Shown: in pieces, positions 39,092 to 49,810 of the stretch | How positions within the stretch are numbered: the stretch's first letter is position 1 | How the letters are laid out: each line of letters opens with the position of its first letter | From: Planctomycetaceae bacterium | GTDB lineage: Bacteria > Planctomycetota > Planctomycetia > Planctomycetales > Planctomycetaceae | Assembly (NCBI GenBank): GCA_019636285.1 | Contig: JAHBXV010000001.1 | Location: 62,001-126,000, forward strand | DNA: 64,000 nucleotides | Direction of reading: 5' to 3' | Notes under the pieces: model-generated | Seen by the model: only the letters and a program-made list of their open reading frames with translations | The model's database searches: none | What the model was told of the DNA's origin: nothing | Program-made: the position numbers and the translations under genes

Positions 39092-40558
39092 ATGAACCAT
39101 CGCCTCTATACTCCCTTTGTCCGGCAACATCCCCTGCTCGATCGCCGGAGTTTTCTGGCTGATTCGGGGACGGCGTTGGCTGGGGTGGCGCTGACCAATC
39201 TGCTGGCCGGGGATCGGCTGCTGGCGTCGTCGCCGGAGATTAATCCCGGTCGTCCGTTCGCGCCCCGGCAGGCGCATTTCGCGCCGAAGGCGAAGAACGT
39301 CATCGTCATTTTCTGCGCCGGGGCCGTCAGTCAGTTGGAGACGTGGGACTATAAACCCGAACTCATCAAGCACGACGGCCAGCCGCTCGCAGGGGGACCG
39401 GCGGTCACGTTTCAGGGACCGGCCGGCAATCTTGCCCGGCCGCAATACGAGTTTCGACCGCGCGGCGAGACCGGGAAGATGGTCTCGGACATGATCCCGC
39501 ATCTCGCGGAGCTGACCGACGACATTGCCTTTGTGCATTCACTGACCAGCAAAAGCAACACGCACGGACCGGCCGAGAATTTTCTCTCGACGGGTTTCGT
39601 GCTGGATGGCTTCCCCAGCCTGGGTTCGTGGGTGACCTATGCCCTGGGGAGCGAGAACCAGAATCTTCCCGCGTATGTCTCGATCCCCGATCCGCGCGGC
39701 GTCCCGCAGAACGGGTCGAACAATTGGGGGCCGGGTTTTCTGCCGGCCGCGTTTCAGGGGACGCCGCTCAGCGCCAAGGAGCCAATTCGCCATCTCGTGC
39801 CGCTGGGTGTTGGTCCCGCGGCCGATGCCGCCGCGCGCGACCTGCTGGGTCGGATGAATCAGCGGCACCTCGAAGAACATCCCGGCGACAGCAAGCTCGC
39901 GGCCCGCATCGCCAGCTACGAACTCGCGGCCCGCATGCAGCTCAGCGTGCCGGAGATCACCGACCTCAGTCGCGAGCCCGCTCATGTCTGGAAGCTGTAC
40001 GGAGCCGACGACGAATCGAACCCGACGAAGGCGGCTTTCGCGCGAAATTGCCTTCTGGCCCGGCGATTGGTCGAATCGGGCGTGCGGTTCGTGCAGGTCT
40101 TTAATGGGGCCTATGCCAGCGGCGGCGAGCTGAACTGGGACGGGCACAACAAGCTGAAGGAACAATACGACCGCCATGCGGCTATTCTCGATCAACCGGT
40201 CGCCGGGCTGATACGCGACCTGAAAGCCCGCGGCATGCTCGCCGACACGCTGGTTGTCTGGTGTACCGAATTCGGCCGCATGCCCATGTTCCAGAAGGGA
40301 GCGCAAGGCCGCGACCACAACCCGGCCGGCTTCACCTGCTGGCTGACCGGCGCGGGTGTGAAGCCCGGCGTCAGCCACGGCGTGACCGACGACCTGGGAC
40401 AAAAGGCGGTCGCGGACATCCATCCCCTCTACGACTTCAACGCCACGATCCTGCACCTGTTAGGCCTCGACCACGAACGCCTGACCTTCGAACACAACGG
40501 CATCCAGCGCCGTTTGACGAATGTGGAAGGGCATGTCATCCGGGAAGTGCTGGCGTAG
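39092..40558 (+). CDS. DUF1501 family secreted protein
   Basis: This 488-residue protein begins with a Tat-type signal ([18 protein letters not shown]) and then shows the DUF1501 pattern: [50 protein letters not shown] and [17 protein letters not shown]. The family is related to alkaline-phosphatase/sulfatase folds, with Asp/His metal-binding positions plausible in GRDHNP. It is the standard partner of the preceding PSD1 gene. A GTG at 39077 overlaps the upstream stop (GTGA) and would be translationally coupled; ATG 39092 is the shorter choice. Confidence 0.88.
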   Translation: MNHRLYTPFVRQHPLLDRRSFLADSGTALAGVALTNLLAGDRLLASSPEINPGRPFAPRQAHFAPKAKNVIVIFCAGAVSQLETWDYKPELIKHDGQPLAGGPAVTFQGPAGNLARPQYEFRPRGETGKMVSDMIPHLAELTDDIAFVHSLTSKSNTHGPAENFLSTGFVLDGFPSLGSWVTYALGSENQNLPAYVSIPDPRGVPQNGSNNWGPGFLPAAFQGTPLSAKEPIRHLVPLGVGPAADAAARDLLGRMNQRHLEEHPGDSKLAARIASYELAARMQLSVPEITDLSREPAHVWKLYGADDESNPTKAAFARNCLLARRLVESGVRFVQVFNGAYASGGELNWDGHNKLKEQYDRHAAILDQPVAGLIRDLKARGMLADTLVVWCTEFGRMPMFQKGAQGRDHNPAGFTCWLTGAGVKPGVSHGVTDDLGQKAVADIHPLYDFNATILHLLGLDHERLTFEHNGIQRRLTNVEGHVIREVLA

Positions 40559-40612
40559 GTGAGCGGGTCCACGGCACACGGACAGGGGCGCGGAATCGCG
40601 GAAATGCTCGAT

Positions 40613-41506
<894 letters not shown>

Positions 41507-41713
41507 GTTGCGCCTCCTAACCGCCATGTGCGCCTCACCGGCGGCTTACCGCTCGCGATTACACGCTGCATCATACGCCAGATTTCTCGTAAAAAGGCGA
41601 TCGCGTTCTTCGCCGTCCAAACTTGAATCTATATGCATCCGATGCTGAACGCATCGACGATGGTAGCCTTGGGCGCACAGCGCACGGAATTGAGCGAATC
41701 ACAAATTTCGTAT

Positions 41714-41760
41714 CGACCCCGGTACGGGGTCGCAGAGACGGTTCATTCGCTCTGCGACCC
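41714..41760. other. Two overlapping, mutually exclusive hairpins
   Basis: CGACCCC (41714-41720) can pair with GGGGTCG (41726-41732). Alternatively GGGTCGCAGAG (41727-41737) pairs perfectly with CTCTGCGACCC (41750-41760). Both cannot form at once. They lie in the gap between the small leftward gene ending at 41803 and the DUF1559-like gene starting at 41506. A role in termination or leader control is possible; a dispersed repeat is the simpler explanation. Confidence 0.45.
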
Positions 41761-41802
41761 AGCAAGCCAACGGTACTTACGGGGGGTAACGATCTTCTAC
41801 GC

Positions 41803-42009
41803 TCAGTTTGCCGGCACTCTGATTACCGTCCTCGAGGGATCGTCGTTCAGCAGAAAAGACGTGATCTTATTGCACAGGAACACAACGGCGATCATGGCCG
41901 CCGAGCTGACGCTCCTGCCAGCCAATGGAGCGATTGCCAGACAGCATAGCGCGAAAAGAGGCGTGACGCAGCAAAGAATACTAAGCCAAAGCGGCATTCT
42001 AGCCCTCAT
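41803..42009 (-). CDS. Small hydrophobic protein of unknown function
   Basis: This 68-residue protein has two likely membrane helices (LSILCCVTPLFALCCLAIAP and AAMIAVVFLCNKITSFLL). Its ATG overlaps the stop of the upstream gene (ATGA at 42006-42009), which supports coupled translation and reality as a gene. No family is recognised. The surrounding 1 kb is visibly richer in A/T than its neighbours, which may point to recent acquisition. Confidence 0.5.
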   Translation of the reverse strand: MRARMPLWLSILCCVTPLFALCCLAIAPLAGRSVSSAAMIAVVFLCNKITSFLLNDDPSRTVIRVPAN

Positions 42010-42416
42010 TTCCGCACCTCCCGCTTACTCGTGCGGGAGATGAATTGCTTCGTCTGCTTTGCGGCATTCTCAAAGAGTGAGGGAACAAAATTCAGCAAGT
42101 TGAGACGATGTTCGGCACTCCACTCCTCATACGGCACGACATCTTTGGTCTCTTCGCCCCGAGAAGAGTCGAGCACGTACGAAACGATACACAGTCGCCA
42201 AGACCCCTTCCATTTTCGCCACTCGAGGCATTCGGTCCAAAATCCACCGTACTCATCTTGATCAAAGACGGTAGACACAGAACATGGAATAGGGAGCTTC
42301 TTGAGAGCTGACGACACTTCGTTCCACCGTTCGTCGAGGCGTTTGTACGCCTCGTTAACGTCCGAACGAAGGGCCTCGATTGGCGCAGAGAGCGCGCCAA
42401 GATCAAAGTCGACCAT
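42006..42416 (-). CDS. Hypothetical protein, 136 residues
   Basis: I do not recognise this protein. It starts with a helical, possibly coiled segment (IEALRSDVNEAYKRLDERWN), has a Trp-rich middle (GGFWTECLEWRKWKGSW) and a basic C-terminus (QFISRTSKREVRK). It has no membrane segment or signal peptide. The ATG is preceded by AGGAGA at good spacing, which argues for a real gene. It is coupled to the small membrane-protein gene downstream by a four-base overlap; the two may form a soluble-plus-membrane pair. Confidence 0.6.
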   Translation of the reverse strand: MVDFDLGALSAPIEALRSDVNEAYKRLDERWNEVSSALKKLPIPCSVSTVFDQDEYGGFWTECLEWRKWKGSWRLCIVSYVLDSSRGEETKDVVPYEEWSAEHRLNLLNFVPSLFENAAKQTKQFISRTSKREVRK

Positions 42417-42581
42417 TTCGGTCTCCTATTGCCCCAGTCAGGGGCGGGTTAAAAAACTGCTGCCACCGGTTAGGCGACATTAAGTGCTACTCGCACTCTT
42501 TCGGATGCTACGTTGACGGTTTTATTCTGGCAAGGGAAATCTTGGCCGGCTGTCTCGATATTTTACCTCGAAATGGCCCTA

Positions 42582-45500
42582 TCACTCCCTCCCCGGCACC
42601 TTCTTCAGCGTATACGCCGCCGTTGCTGGGTACAGCGCGGTTTCCGCGATTTCGCCGCAGGTGAGTTCGTAGACGTGGCCGGGTTTGAGGCCGTCGACGG
42701 TGAGGTGGACGCGGGTTGTCGTGGCGTCGACGGCGGCCGTGGTGATGGTGGGTGTATGGCGGCCGGAGTCCGGGGTAGCGTAGGAACCCTGCCAGACTCG
42801 CGTGTAGCCGGCCAATTGATAATTCGCCGCGTCACCGCCGCGCTGGCGATCGATGGGTTTCAGGAACTCGATCTCGAAACCTTCTGGGGTGGCGCGGACT
42901 TCGCGAATGCCGTTGGGGAGGTCGCCCTTGCGACGCAGGCGGGTGATGTCCCCTGTATTGAGGCCCCCCTGCCAGCCGGAATCGTAGATGTTGCCGACAT
43001 AGAGATCGCCCTCCGGCGAAATGGCCACGCTGAGCGGGCCAGTCAGGTGTTCGGTCAGGCTGGGTTGGCCGGGCGGACACAACGGATAGACCGCCCCCTG
43101 CAACACGCCGTCCACGACTTGCGTGCTGAAGCGGACGAGGAATCGCGTGTCGTACTCGGCTCCGATGATCTGGCCGCCGAAATCGCGGCTGAGGGGCCAG
43201 TCGCGATCGCGCGGCACGTAACAGATGCCATTCACGCTGCGCGTCCACGGATGCGGAATCTCGACAGCCGCTGACTCGGCTGGCTGATCGGTCTTTTCAT
43301 CCAGTTGAGCGGGAACGCCGTAAGCGCGGCCGGGACGGATGACGTTCAGTTCGTTGAAACAATTCTGCACCCCCTGCTGATCGGTGGTGAAGACATTATC
43401 GTGCTCATCGATCGCCAGGCCGGTCGCGTAACGCAATCCGGAGGCGATGGATTCGATCTGTCCGTTGGGTTCGATCCGCAGCACGCGTCCGCGCCAGCGG
43501 GATTGCGACTTTGGACGATTCTTGTGGGCGTAGTCGCTGCCCAGCGAAATATAATAGCTCCCGGCCCGGTCGCGAACGATGCCGCAGGTCCAGTCGTGAT
43601 AGTCCTCGGTATACCCCCAGCCGCTGGCGAAGACTTCGCGCTTCCGGATGGTGTTCGAGGTTGCCGCGCCGACCAGCCGCAAGACTTCGGGCTTATGAGC
43701 AATTAGAAGATCGTCGCCATCGACCGCGATGCCGAACGGAGCCGCGAGGCCGGTCTCTAAAGGTTCGGCGAGATCGCCGACGCCGTCCTGGTTGGTATCG
43801 CGAACGCGGAAGATCGTCCCTTGCAGCGAAGTGAAAAGAAGTTCTCCGCTCGCGTTCCACGTCATCGCTGTCGGCATGATCTTGGGCGAAAGGGGAAAGC
43901 GAACCCCTTCGAAGCCGGGCACCTGCGTGACGGCGTTCTGCGGAACAGGATCAAACTCCGGCCGCATGAGGGGCGCACGCTGCGGCGTGAGATCGATTGC
44001 ATAGGTGATCGTGAGCGGCTTGTTTGCATCGGCCGGAAAACCATAGAAGCCATCGGCCCCCAACGCCATTGCATCGACCTGAATTCGCGCTGTCGGCAAT
44101 TTGGGTTTCAGCGTCTCACCGAAGAACCATCGGAACAGCACCGTCACGCCGGGGGAGGCATCAATGACCGAAACGCGACGCACGACTTGACCGTTCCGGG
44201 CTTCATCGGTCCAGACTTCGTGAATCGTCGCGCTGGTTTCTTCTTCCTCCGTATTCAGACGGTAAGTCAGTTCGACGGCGTCCGCCGTGATCTGATAGCT
44301 GATGAGTTGACCGCTTGCGACTTCCACTCGCTGCCCGAATAACTGATTGGCGCCCTGCACGTTCAGGACGAATTCGGACGTTGCATCGGGGGCGATCATC
44401 GCGGGAACGCCGGCCATGTCCCAGAACCAGCTCTTGCCGGCCGTACGCTGGCGGGCGAAATCGCCGATCGTCCACGCTCGCACGCCGGGGTGCTCCAAGT
44501 CGAACAGCAGACTCAGGCCATTGCCGAAACCAGCGGCGAATGCATGCGGAATCGTCGAGACCGAGATGCCCTTGGGAGCAGAAAAGACATCGCGCACCAC
44601 GCGCGGCGGCTGTCCGGGCGCGACTGAGACAAACTGCTCGACCACAGCGGGATTAGTCGGCGGCGGGAGATTCGGATCATGCAGGGCATCCCAGATGGCG
44701 GCGAGTTGCCGGGCAAGTTCACCATTCAAAAACGTCGGATGCGGCCGCTGGTATGACGGCATCTCCACGCCGGGCATCACTCGTAACGGAGAGCGCGTCC
44801 AGCGGAAGTAGTACTCGGGCCGCATTCGCGCCCCGAGCAGGAACAAGTCCGAACCGCGTGTTCCCAAAGCCACCTTCTGCGGCTGATACTCTTTGAGTGC
44901 ATGGCAGGCGATGCAACTGAAGCCGGTTCCGCCCAGGAGTTCTCGGCCCGCAAGCTTGACCTGGGGATCGGTCGAGTCGATGGGGTACTTCGGCGTGTCG
45001 GGAGCCTCGGCCGGAATTTGGTCGTGCCCCTGCAACAGTCGAACGAGGGCGGTTTCGTCGTCCGGGGAGTGCTTGTATTTCGGCATGCGAACCCGCAGCC
45101 AGTTCATGCGGGGTTTCTCCGACGCGCCGGCCAGGGCTGTTTTGAGGGCAGAGTCGAGCATGCGATCGCCGACGGCAGTCAGAGCGGGAGGAATCAACTG
45201 CTGAGTCAGTCCTTGCAGCTCCGGTTGCACCTTGGCAATCGTCGCGGCATAGCGGGAGATCCCGCGCTCTCCATCCCGGTCATGGCAGTCCGCACACCCC
45301 TTGCGTTCGAGCAACTGCGTTCCATGAAATTCGGGTGTTTGCACGAGGCGATCGGTCGTCCAGGTCTTGAGGTATGCCGCGATGGCCGCCGCATTCACTT
45401 GAGGAAAGCCCGGTCGACCGGTCTTGGCGTCGGCCCTGGGAGCCAGGCATCCCGACTCCGACGTCAGCCGAGCACGAACGAGCGGGACTGGCTTGTGCGA

Positions 45501-46757
45501 CGATTTCTCAGCGTCGCCCACGCGGTGGCACGCCGTGCAGCGGAAGCGTTCGGCCAGTTGAGCGCCGCGACCTGAATCTCCCCCCGAGCCCGGTTTCCAG
45601 GACGCTTCCTGTGTGTCACCCGTCAGCGCCGCGACGACATCAATGACTTCGGCCTTGGAAAGCGTCATCTGCGGCATGCGGTGCATCGGGTCGAGCGATG
45701 CGGGATCGAGGAGCCAGCTTAATAGCCAGTCAGCGGAGCGCCGCGATCCAATTTCGTTGAGCGAACCTCCCGCATAGGGGCCCGTTTCGCCGACTTCACC
45801 ATGCTGATGGCAGGCGAGGCAGCCGAGTGTCTGAATGAGCAGCAACCCGCTCTCGCGGGACTTGGCGACATCCTTCGCGGGTTTCCAGTCCTGGAGTTTC
45901 GGCGGCTTGGCCGGCTTGTTCCGATCCCGCAGCCAGGCGAGCAGATCGTCCGCGTCGCTGGCAGAAAGTCCGAAGACCGGCATCCGTGAGTCGCCAACTG
46001 TCTCGGCCGTGCGCGTCAGATGGCTTCGCAGCCAGTCGGGATTGGTGCCGAGTCCCACCGCTTGCAGCGAACGCGAGGGGAGCGGTGTCGTGCCATCGTT
46101 GTGACAGGCGGCACAGCGGAAGGCGTCCCATTGCTGTCGACCACGGGCGACGTCGAGTTCCGTTTCGCTGGGATCGCGGAGCAAATGGTGAACGGGGAGC
46201 GGTTCCAGCGGAAACAGATCGGCTGACCAGTAGAGGTGGAACTCGGCCGGTCCACCTGAAGATTCGTAGGAGATTTCGAGGTCGCGCATGCCGAATGAAA
46301 GTGGCGTCGATGGGCCGCTAACCCAGCCGACTGCGTTGCGATCAGCCGAAAGTAACTCCTGGTCTCCCAGACGAACGGTGGCTTTTCCCTTGAGAAACGC
46401 ATGGAAGCGATATGTTCCGGCCTCCTTGAGCAGCAGCCGTCCCGTCCAGCTTGCCTGAAACGGACCAGCCGGGAGCCGGGGGTCGGGCGTGCCGGCTGAC
46501 CAGACAAACGACAAATCAGCGTCGGGTCGTTCGACCGTTCTGGTTTCGCTCGTGTAGACCGCGTTCAACCCGGGCTGCTCTTCGTCGAGAAACGCGTCAT
46601 CGTCCTCTGCCGCGCGGACAGGGTGCGCAAACAGCAGTAACACAAGCGCGAGACAGCGAACTCCCTGACTGTGGAGTGCGTCCACCAGATTGTGAAGATT
46701 ATTTGGGGACAGGCGAAAAAGCGTCTTGGTCAATCGATGGCGGGCAGGCCAGAGCAT
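42582..46757 (-). CDS. Five-haem PA14/beta-propeller secreted protein
   Basis: This 1391-residue secreted protein has a signal sequence (VRCLALVLLLFAHPVRA) and a PA14-like domain at about 60-190 (FQASWTGRLLLKEAGTYRFH), likely for carbohydrate binding. Five c-type haem sites follow: CAACH 215, CLACH 313, CTACH 407, CADCH 488 and CIACH 615. The C-terminal half (about 900-1290) is a sorbosone/glucose-dehydrogenase-like propeller (KIMPTAMTWNASGELLFTSL, LRYATGLAIDEHDNVFTTD). The last 80 residues resemble a fibronectin-like module. Related planctomycete proteins are thought to oxidise sugars and pass electrons to haem, but no member is well characterised. Single large gene, divergent from the NfeD-type protease. 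Confidence 0.85.
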   Translation of the reverse strand: MLWPARHRLTKTLFRLSPNNLHNLVDALHSQGVRCLALVLLLFAHPVRAAEDDDAFLDEEQPGLNAVYTSETRTVERPDADLSFVWSAGTPDPRLPAGPFQASWTGRLLLKEAGTYRFHAFLKGKATVRLGDQELLSADRNAVGWVSGPSTPLSFGMRDLEISYESSGGPAEFHLYWSADLFPLEPLPVHHLLRDPSETELDVARGRQQWDAFRCAACHNDGTTPLPSRSLQAVGLGTNPDWLRSHLTRTAETVGDSRMPVFGLSASDADDLLAWLRDRNKPAKPPKLQDWKPAKDVAKSRESGLLLIQTLGCLACHQHGEVGETGPYAGGSLNEIGSRRSADWLLSWLLDPASLDPMHRMPQMTLSKAEVIDVVAALTGDTQEASWKPGSGGDSGRGAQLAERFRCTACHRVGDAEKSSHKPVPLVRARLTSESGCLAPRADAKTGRPGFPQVNAAAIAAYLKTWTTDRLVQTPEFHGTQLLERKGCADCHDRDGERGISRYAATIAKVQPELQGLTQQLIPPALTAVGDRMLDSALKTALAGASEKPRMNWLRVRMPKYKHSPDDETALVRLLQGHDQIPAEAPDTPKYPIDSTDPQVKLAGRELLGGTGFSCIACHALKEYQPQKVALGTRGSDLFLLGARMRPEYYFRWTRSPLRVMPGVEMPSYQRPHPTFLNGELARQLAAIWDALHDPNLPPPTNPAVVEQFVSVAPGQPPRVVRDVFSAPKGISVSTIPHAFAAGFGNGLSLLFDLEHPGVRAWTIGDFARQRTAGKSWFWDMAGVPAMIAPDATSEFVLNVQGANQLFGQRVEVASGQLISYQITADAVELTYRLNTEEEETSATIHEVWTDEARNGQVVRRVSVIDASPGVTVLFRWFFGETLKPKLPTARIQVDAMALGADGFYGFPADANKPLTITYAIDLTPQRAPLMRPEFDPVPQNAVTQVPGFEGVRFPLSPKIMPTAMTWNASGELLFTSLQGTIFRVRDTNQDGVGDLAEPLETGLAAPFGIAVDGDDLLIAHKPEVLRLVGAATSNTIRKREVFASGWGYTEDYHDWTCGIVRDRAGSYYISLGSDYAHKNRPKSQSRWRGRVLRIEPNGQIESIASGLRYATGLAIDEHDNVFTTDQQGVQNCFNELNVIRPGRAYGVPAQLDEKTDQPAESAAVEIPHPWTRSVNGICYVPRDRDWPLSRDFGGQIIGAEYDTRFLVRFSTQVVDGVLQGAVYPLCPPGQPSLTEHLTGPLSVAISPEGDLYVGNIYDSGWQGGLNTGDITRLRRKGDLPNGIREVRATPEGFEIEFLKPIDRQRGGDAANYQLAGYTRVWQGSYATPDSGRHTPTITTAAVDATTTRVHLTVDGLKPGHVYELTCGEIAETALYPATAAYTLKKVPGRE

Positions 46758-46941
46758 CGATCCTCCGGGGTTGTCACTTCGGTGCGGACGAGGAATTGCC
46801 AGTTTTTCGAGCCTTCAAATTACCATCTCAACCCATGAAGCGACATCGATTCGTTGCAGCCTGTCTTGAAGAGACGTTGCTGTCGACAGGTCTACGCGAA
46901 GCCGCAACCTTCGCCGACGCCGCCGGTAAATCACCCGCGAA

Positions 46942-46971
46942 TTGACCCTCAAAATTCCGGCGGCGTATAAT
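46942..46971 (+). promoter_or_regulatory. Sigma-70-type promoter for the NfeD-type protease gene
   Basis: TTGACC at 46942-46947 and a perfect TATAAT at 46966-46971 are separated by 18 bases. Transcription would start near 46978, leaving a leader of about 57 bases with AAGGAG before the ATG at 47035. This is the best promoter match I found in the window. Confidence 0.75.
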
Positions 46972-47034
46972 CCAAGGGACCGTGCCCCGCGTTTCCCTTC
47001 GGCCGTTCCCGTCACCGTGAAGGAGTGTTCGCTG

Positions 47035-49293
47035 ATGCGTGACCGAGGAAGTTCGGCCGTTTGTTCGATTTCGTCCAGTATTCCGGCGTGGCTCGTCGCT
47101 CTTACGATCGGCTACGCCGGATCGTGCTCGGCGTTCGCGCAAGATGAGGCGCCTCCCGCGAATGCCCCGGCTCCGGAAGCGCGTCAGCGGTTGATCGGTC
47201 AGTTCATTACCCTTCGCGCCCCGATTGACGACGGTGTCTATGCGCGCGTCGCCAATACGCTCCTCGACCTGCGGACGCGCGCGACCCAGGAAAAGCGCGA
47301 GGCATACCTGGTTCTTTCGATCACTCCCGGTGTCAGCCCCGTCCACCAGGTTCATGGATTGGCGCGGCTGCTTTCGTCGCCCGATAGCCAGGGCGTGAAG
47401 ACGATCGCGTGGGTGCCCGAATCGCTGACGGGTCCGCATGCACTGATCGCGCTGGCTTGCAACGAGATTGTCATGCGTCCGGAAGCGGAGTTGGGCGACT
47501 TGGGCCGCGGCGCGCCGCTGGAGCCGGAAGACGTTCAGTTCGCGCTGGGATTGGCGCAGAAGCGGCACAATCCTCGTTTGAATACGGCCGTGGTTCGGGC
47601 GCTTTTCGACCGCGATACTCAGCTTTGGAGAATTCGCACCAAGGATCAGCGTGACACGGCGGGACAGTTGCGAATCGTCGCGCGCGACGAACTCGATGCG
47701 CTGCGGCAAACAAATGTCGCCATCGAAGCCGCTGAAGTCGTTCGCGAGCGGGGGACGTCGCCGGTCTTCCGCGGCGAAACCGCTCGCAGCCTGGATATCC
47801 TGGTCGCTCATACGGCCGACTCCAAGGGCGATCTGGCCGAAATCTACGGGCTGCCCAGTGAAGCCATGAAAGAGTCGTTCGGCGATCTGGATGGTCGCCG
47901 CGTTCGCCTCATCAAGGTCCAGGGCCCCATCGACACCGTGCTGGAGAACTTCCTGCAGCGACAGATGGATCGCGCGGTCGCCGAAGGCGCGCAGATTCTG
48001 ATTTTCGAGATCGATTCGCCGGGCGGGCTGCTCGTCCAGAGCATGAATCTCGCCCAGGCGATCGCGGCGCTTGACCCCACGCGGGTGCGAACTGTTGCTT
48101 ATGTCCCTTCGATGGCCCTCAGCGGGGCGGCGATTGTCGCGCTCGGATGCGACGAAATCTATCTGCATCCGGACGCGAAGTTCGGCGATGCGGGGGCAAT
48201 CTTCGCGGCCGGTGCCGAGGGGAAGTTCGAACGAGTTCCGGAAAAGCTCCTCAGCCCGATTCGCGTGGGCCTGCAAGGACTGGCGGAAAAGAAGAACCGG
48301 CCCGTCGCCGTGGTCGAAGCGATGGCCGATCGCAAGCTCATCGTCTACCAGGTGACGCATCGCGACAATGGCAACACCTGGTACATGAGCGAAGCCGAAA
48401 TTCATGCCTCCAACGGCGAGTGGATCCAGGGGCCGCAGGTCCGCGAGACCAATGGCGAACTGCTGCTGACGGTCGATGGCCGGCGGGCTCATGAACTGAA
48501 GATTGCTCAGTCGCCCGTCCAGGATGCGGATCAACTGAAGACACGTCTTGGAGTTCCCGAAGCCGTGCGAATTGTCCCCGTCAAACAGACGTGGGTCGAC
48601 GCCATGGTTTTCATCCTCAACTCGCCGGCGGTAACGGTGCTGCTGCTCGTCCTGGGCGTGGCGCTCATTTATCTCGAGCTCCACTTCATGACGGGCCTCT
48701 TGGGCATCGGCGCGGCGCTCTGCTTTTCGCTGTTTTTCTGGAGTCGGTTTCTCGGAGGAACGGCTGGCTGGCTGGAAGTGGTGCTGTTTCTGTTGGGTGT
48801 CGGCTGCCTGGTCCTGGAATTCACCGTCATCCCCGGTTTCGGCGTGTTCGGTATTTCGGGAATCCTGCTGATCCTGGCCTCGCTGGTGATGGCGATTCAG
48901 ACCATCGGAAATCTCGAGCCGTCGTACGACATGCGGCAACTGGCAACGGCACTGATGATGGTGATCGGCGCCCTGCTTGGCGTGATGATCTTCGGACTTA
49001 GCATGAATCAGTTTCTGCCAAGAATGCCGTTCTACAACCTCCTGGTTCTCTCTCCCCCGGAGGCGATGGTCCCCGAAATGTCCGGTGCGAGCGTCCGCGC
49101 GGTCATCGCGGGTGACGATCGCTTGGTGGGACGGCGCGGCAAGACGCTGACTGTGTTGCGCCCCTCGGGAAAACTGGATCTCGATGGCGACGTACTGGAC
49201 GTGCTCTCAGACAGTGGCTACATCGCCGCAGGAGAGGTGGTCGAAGTGATTTCGGCGAAGGGGAATCGCATCGTCGTTCGGCAGACAAGCTGA
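47035..49293 (+). CDS. Membrane NfeD/ClpP-class serine protease with duplicated protease fold
   Basis: This 752-residue protein has a signal peptide (AWLVALTIGYAGSCSAFA) and two ClpP-like domains. The second (about 285-400) is normal: IFEIDSPGG and YVPSMALSGAAIVALGCDEI, with the nucleophile Ser in LSGAA. The first (about 55-165) is a degenerate copy: WVPESLTGPHALIALACNEI, with Thr-Gly where Ser-Gly is expected. Four or five membrane helices follow (AVTVLLLVLGVALIYLEL, VVLFLLGVGCLVLEFTVIPG), then a C-terminal NfeD OB-fold (GRRGKTLTVLRPSGKLDLDG). Family members cleave membrane proteins such as stomatin partners. AAGGAG precedes ATG 47035. Confidence 0.88.
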   Translation: MRDRGSSAVCSISSSIPAWLVALTIGYAGSCSAFAQDEAPPANAPAPEARQRLIGQFITLRAPIDDGVYARVANTLLDLRTRATQEKREAYLVLSITPGVSPVHQVHGLARLLSSPDSQGVKTIAWVPESLTGPHALIALACNEIVMRPEAELGDLGRGAPLEPEDVQFALGLAQKRHNPRLNTAVVRALFDRDTQLWRIRTKDQRDTAGQLRIVARDELDALRQTNVAIEAAEVVRERGTSPVFRGETARSLDILVAHTADSKGDLAEIYGLPSEAMKESFGDLDGRRVRLIKVQGPIDTVLENFLQRQMDRAVAEGAQILIFEIDSPGGLLVQSMNLAQAIAALDPTRVRTVAYVPSMALSGAAIVALGCDEIYLHPDAKFGDAGAIFAAGAEGKFERVPEKLLSPIRVGLQGLAEKKNRPVAVVEAMADRKLIVYQVTHRDNGNTWYMSEAEIHASNGEWIQGPQVRETNGELLLTVDGRRAHELKIAQSPVQDADQLKTRLGVPEAVRIVPVKQTWVDAMVFILNSPAVTVLLLVLGVALIYLELHFMTGLLGIGAALCFSLFFWSRFLGGTAGWLEVVLFLLGVGCLVLEFTVIPGFGVFGISGILLILASLVMAIQTIGNLEPSYDMRQLATALMMVIGALLGVMIFGLSMNQFLPRMPFYNLLVLSPPEAMVPEMSGASVRAVIAGDDRLVGRRGKTLTVLRPSGKLDLDGDVLDVLSDSGYIAAGEVVEVISAKGNRIVVRQTS

Positions 49294-49341
49294 AATCGAT
49301 CTCGCCTCTGGCCGAGTTCGGAGGCCGCGGGTACAACTACA

Positions 49342-49728
<387 letters not shown>

Positions 49729-49731
49729 TTT

Positions 49732-49759
49732 TCGATCCCAGGCGGGCGCCTGGGATCGA
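49732..49759. repeat. Strong palindrome just after rnpB
   Basis: TCGATCCCAGGCG (49732-49744) and CGCCTGGGATCGA (49747-49759) are perfect reverse complements with only two bases between them. It starts four bases after the rnpB 3' end. No T-run follows, so it may be a processing or stability structure, or another dispersed element. Confidence 0.6.
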
Positions 49760-49764
49760 GTGCA

Positions 49765-49787
49765 GCGCTCCCCGTTGGGTCGCGGCT
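49765..49787. repeat. Dispersed 23-base repeat, family C, copy 2
   Basis: GCGCTCCCCGTTGGGTCGCG followed by GCT. It is identical to 51682-51704 and differs at two positions from 24083-24105. It lies between rnpB and the 3' end of fdxA. Confidence 0.75.
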
Positions 49788-49810
49788 ATTTTCACATGGT
49801 GGGTTTGGAA

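Noticed and set aside
46828-48939. A 703-codon leftward frame opposite the NfeD-type protease gene
   Set aside because: Antisense shadow; the rightward gene has promoter, ribosome-binding site and conserved domains.
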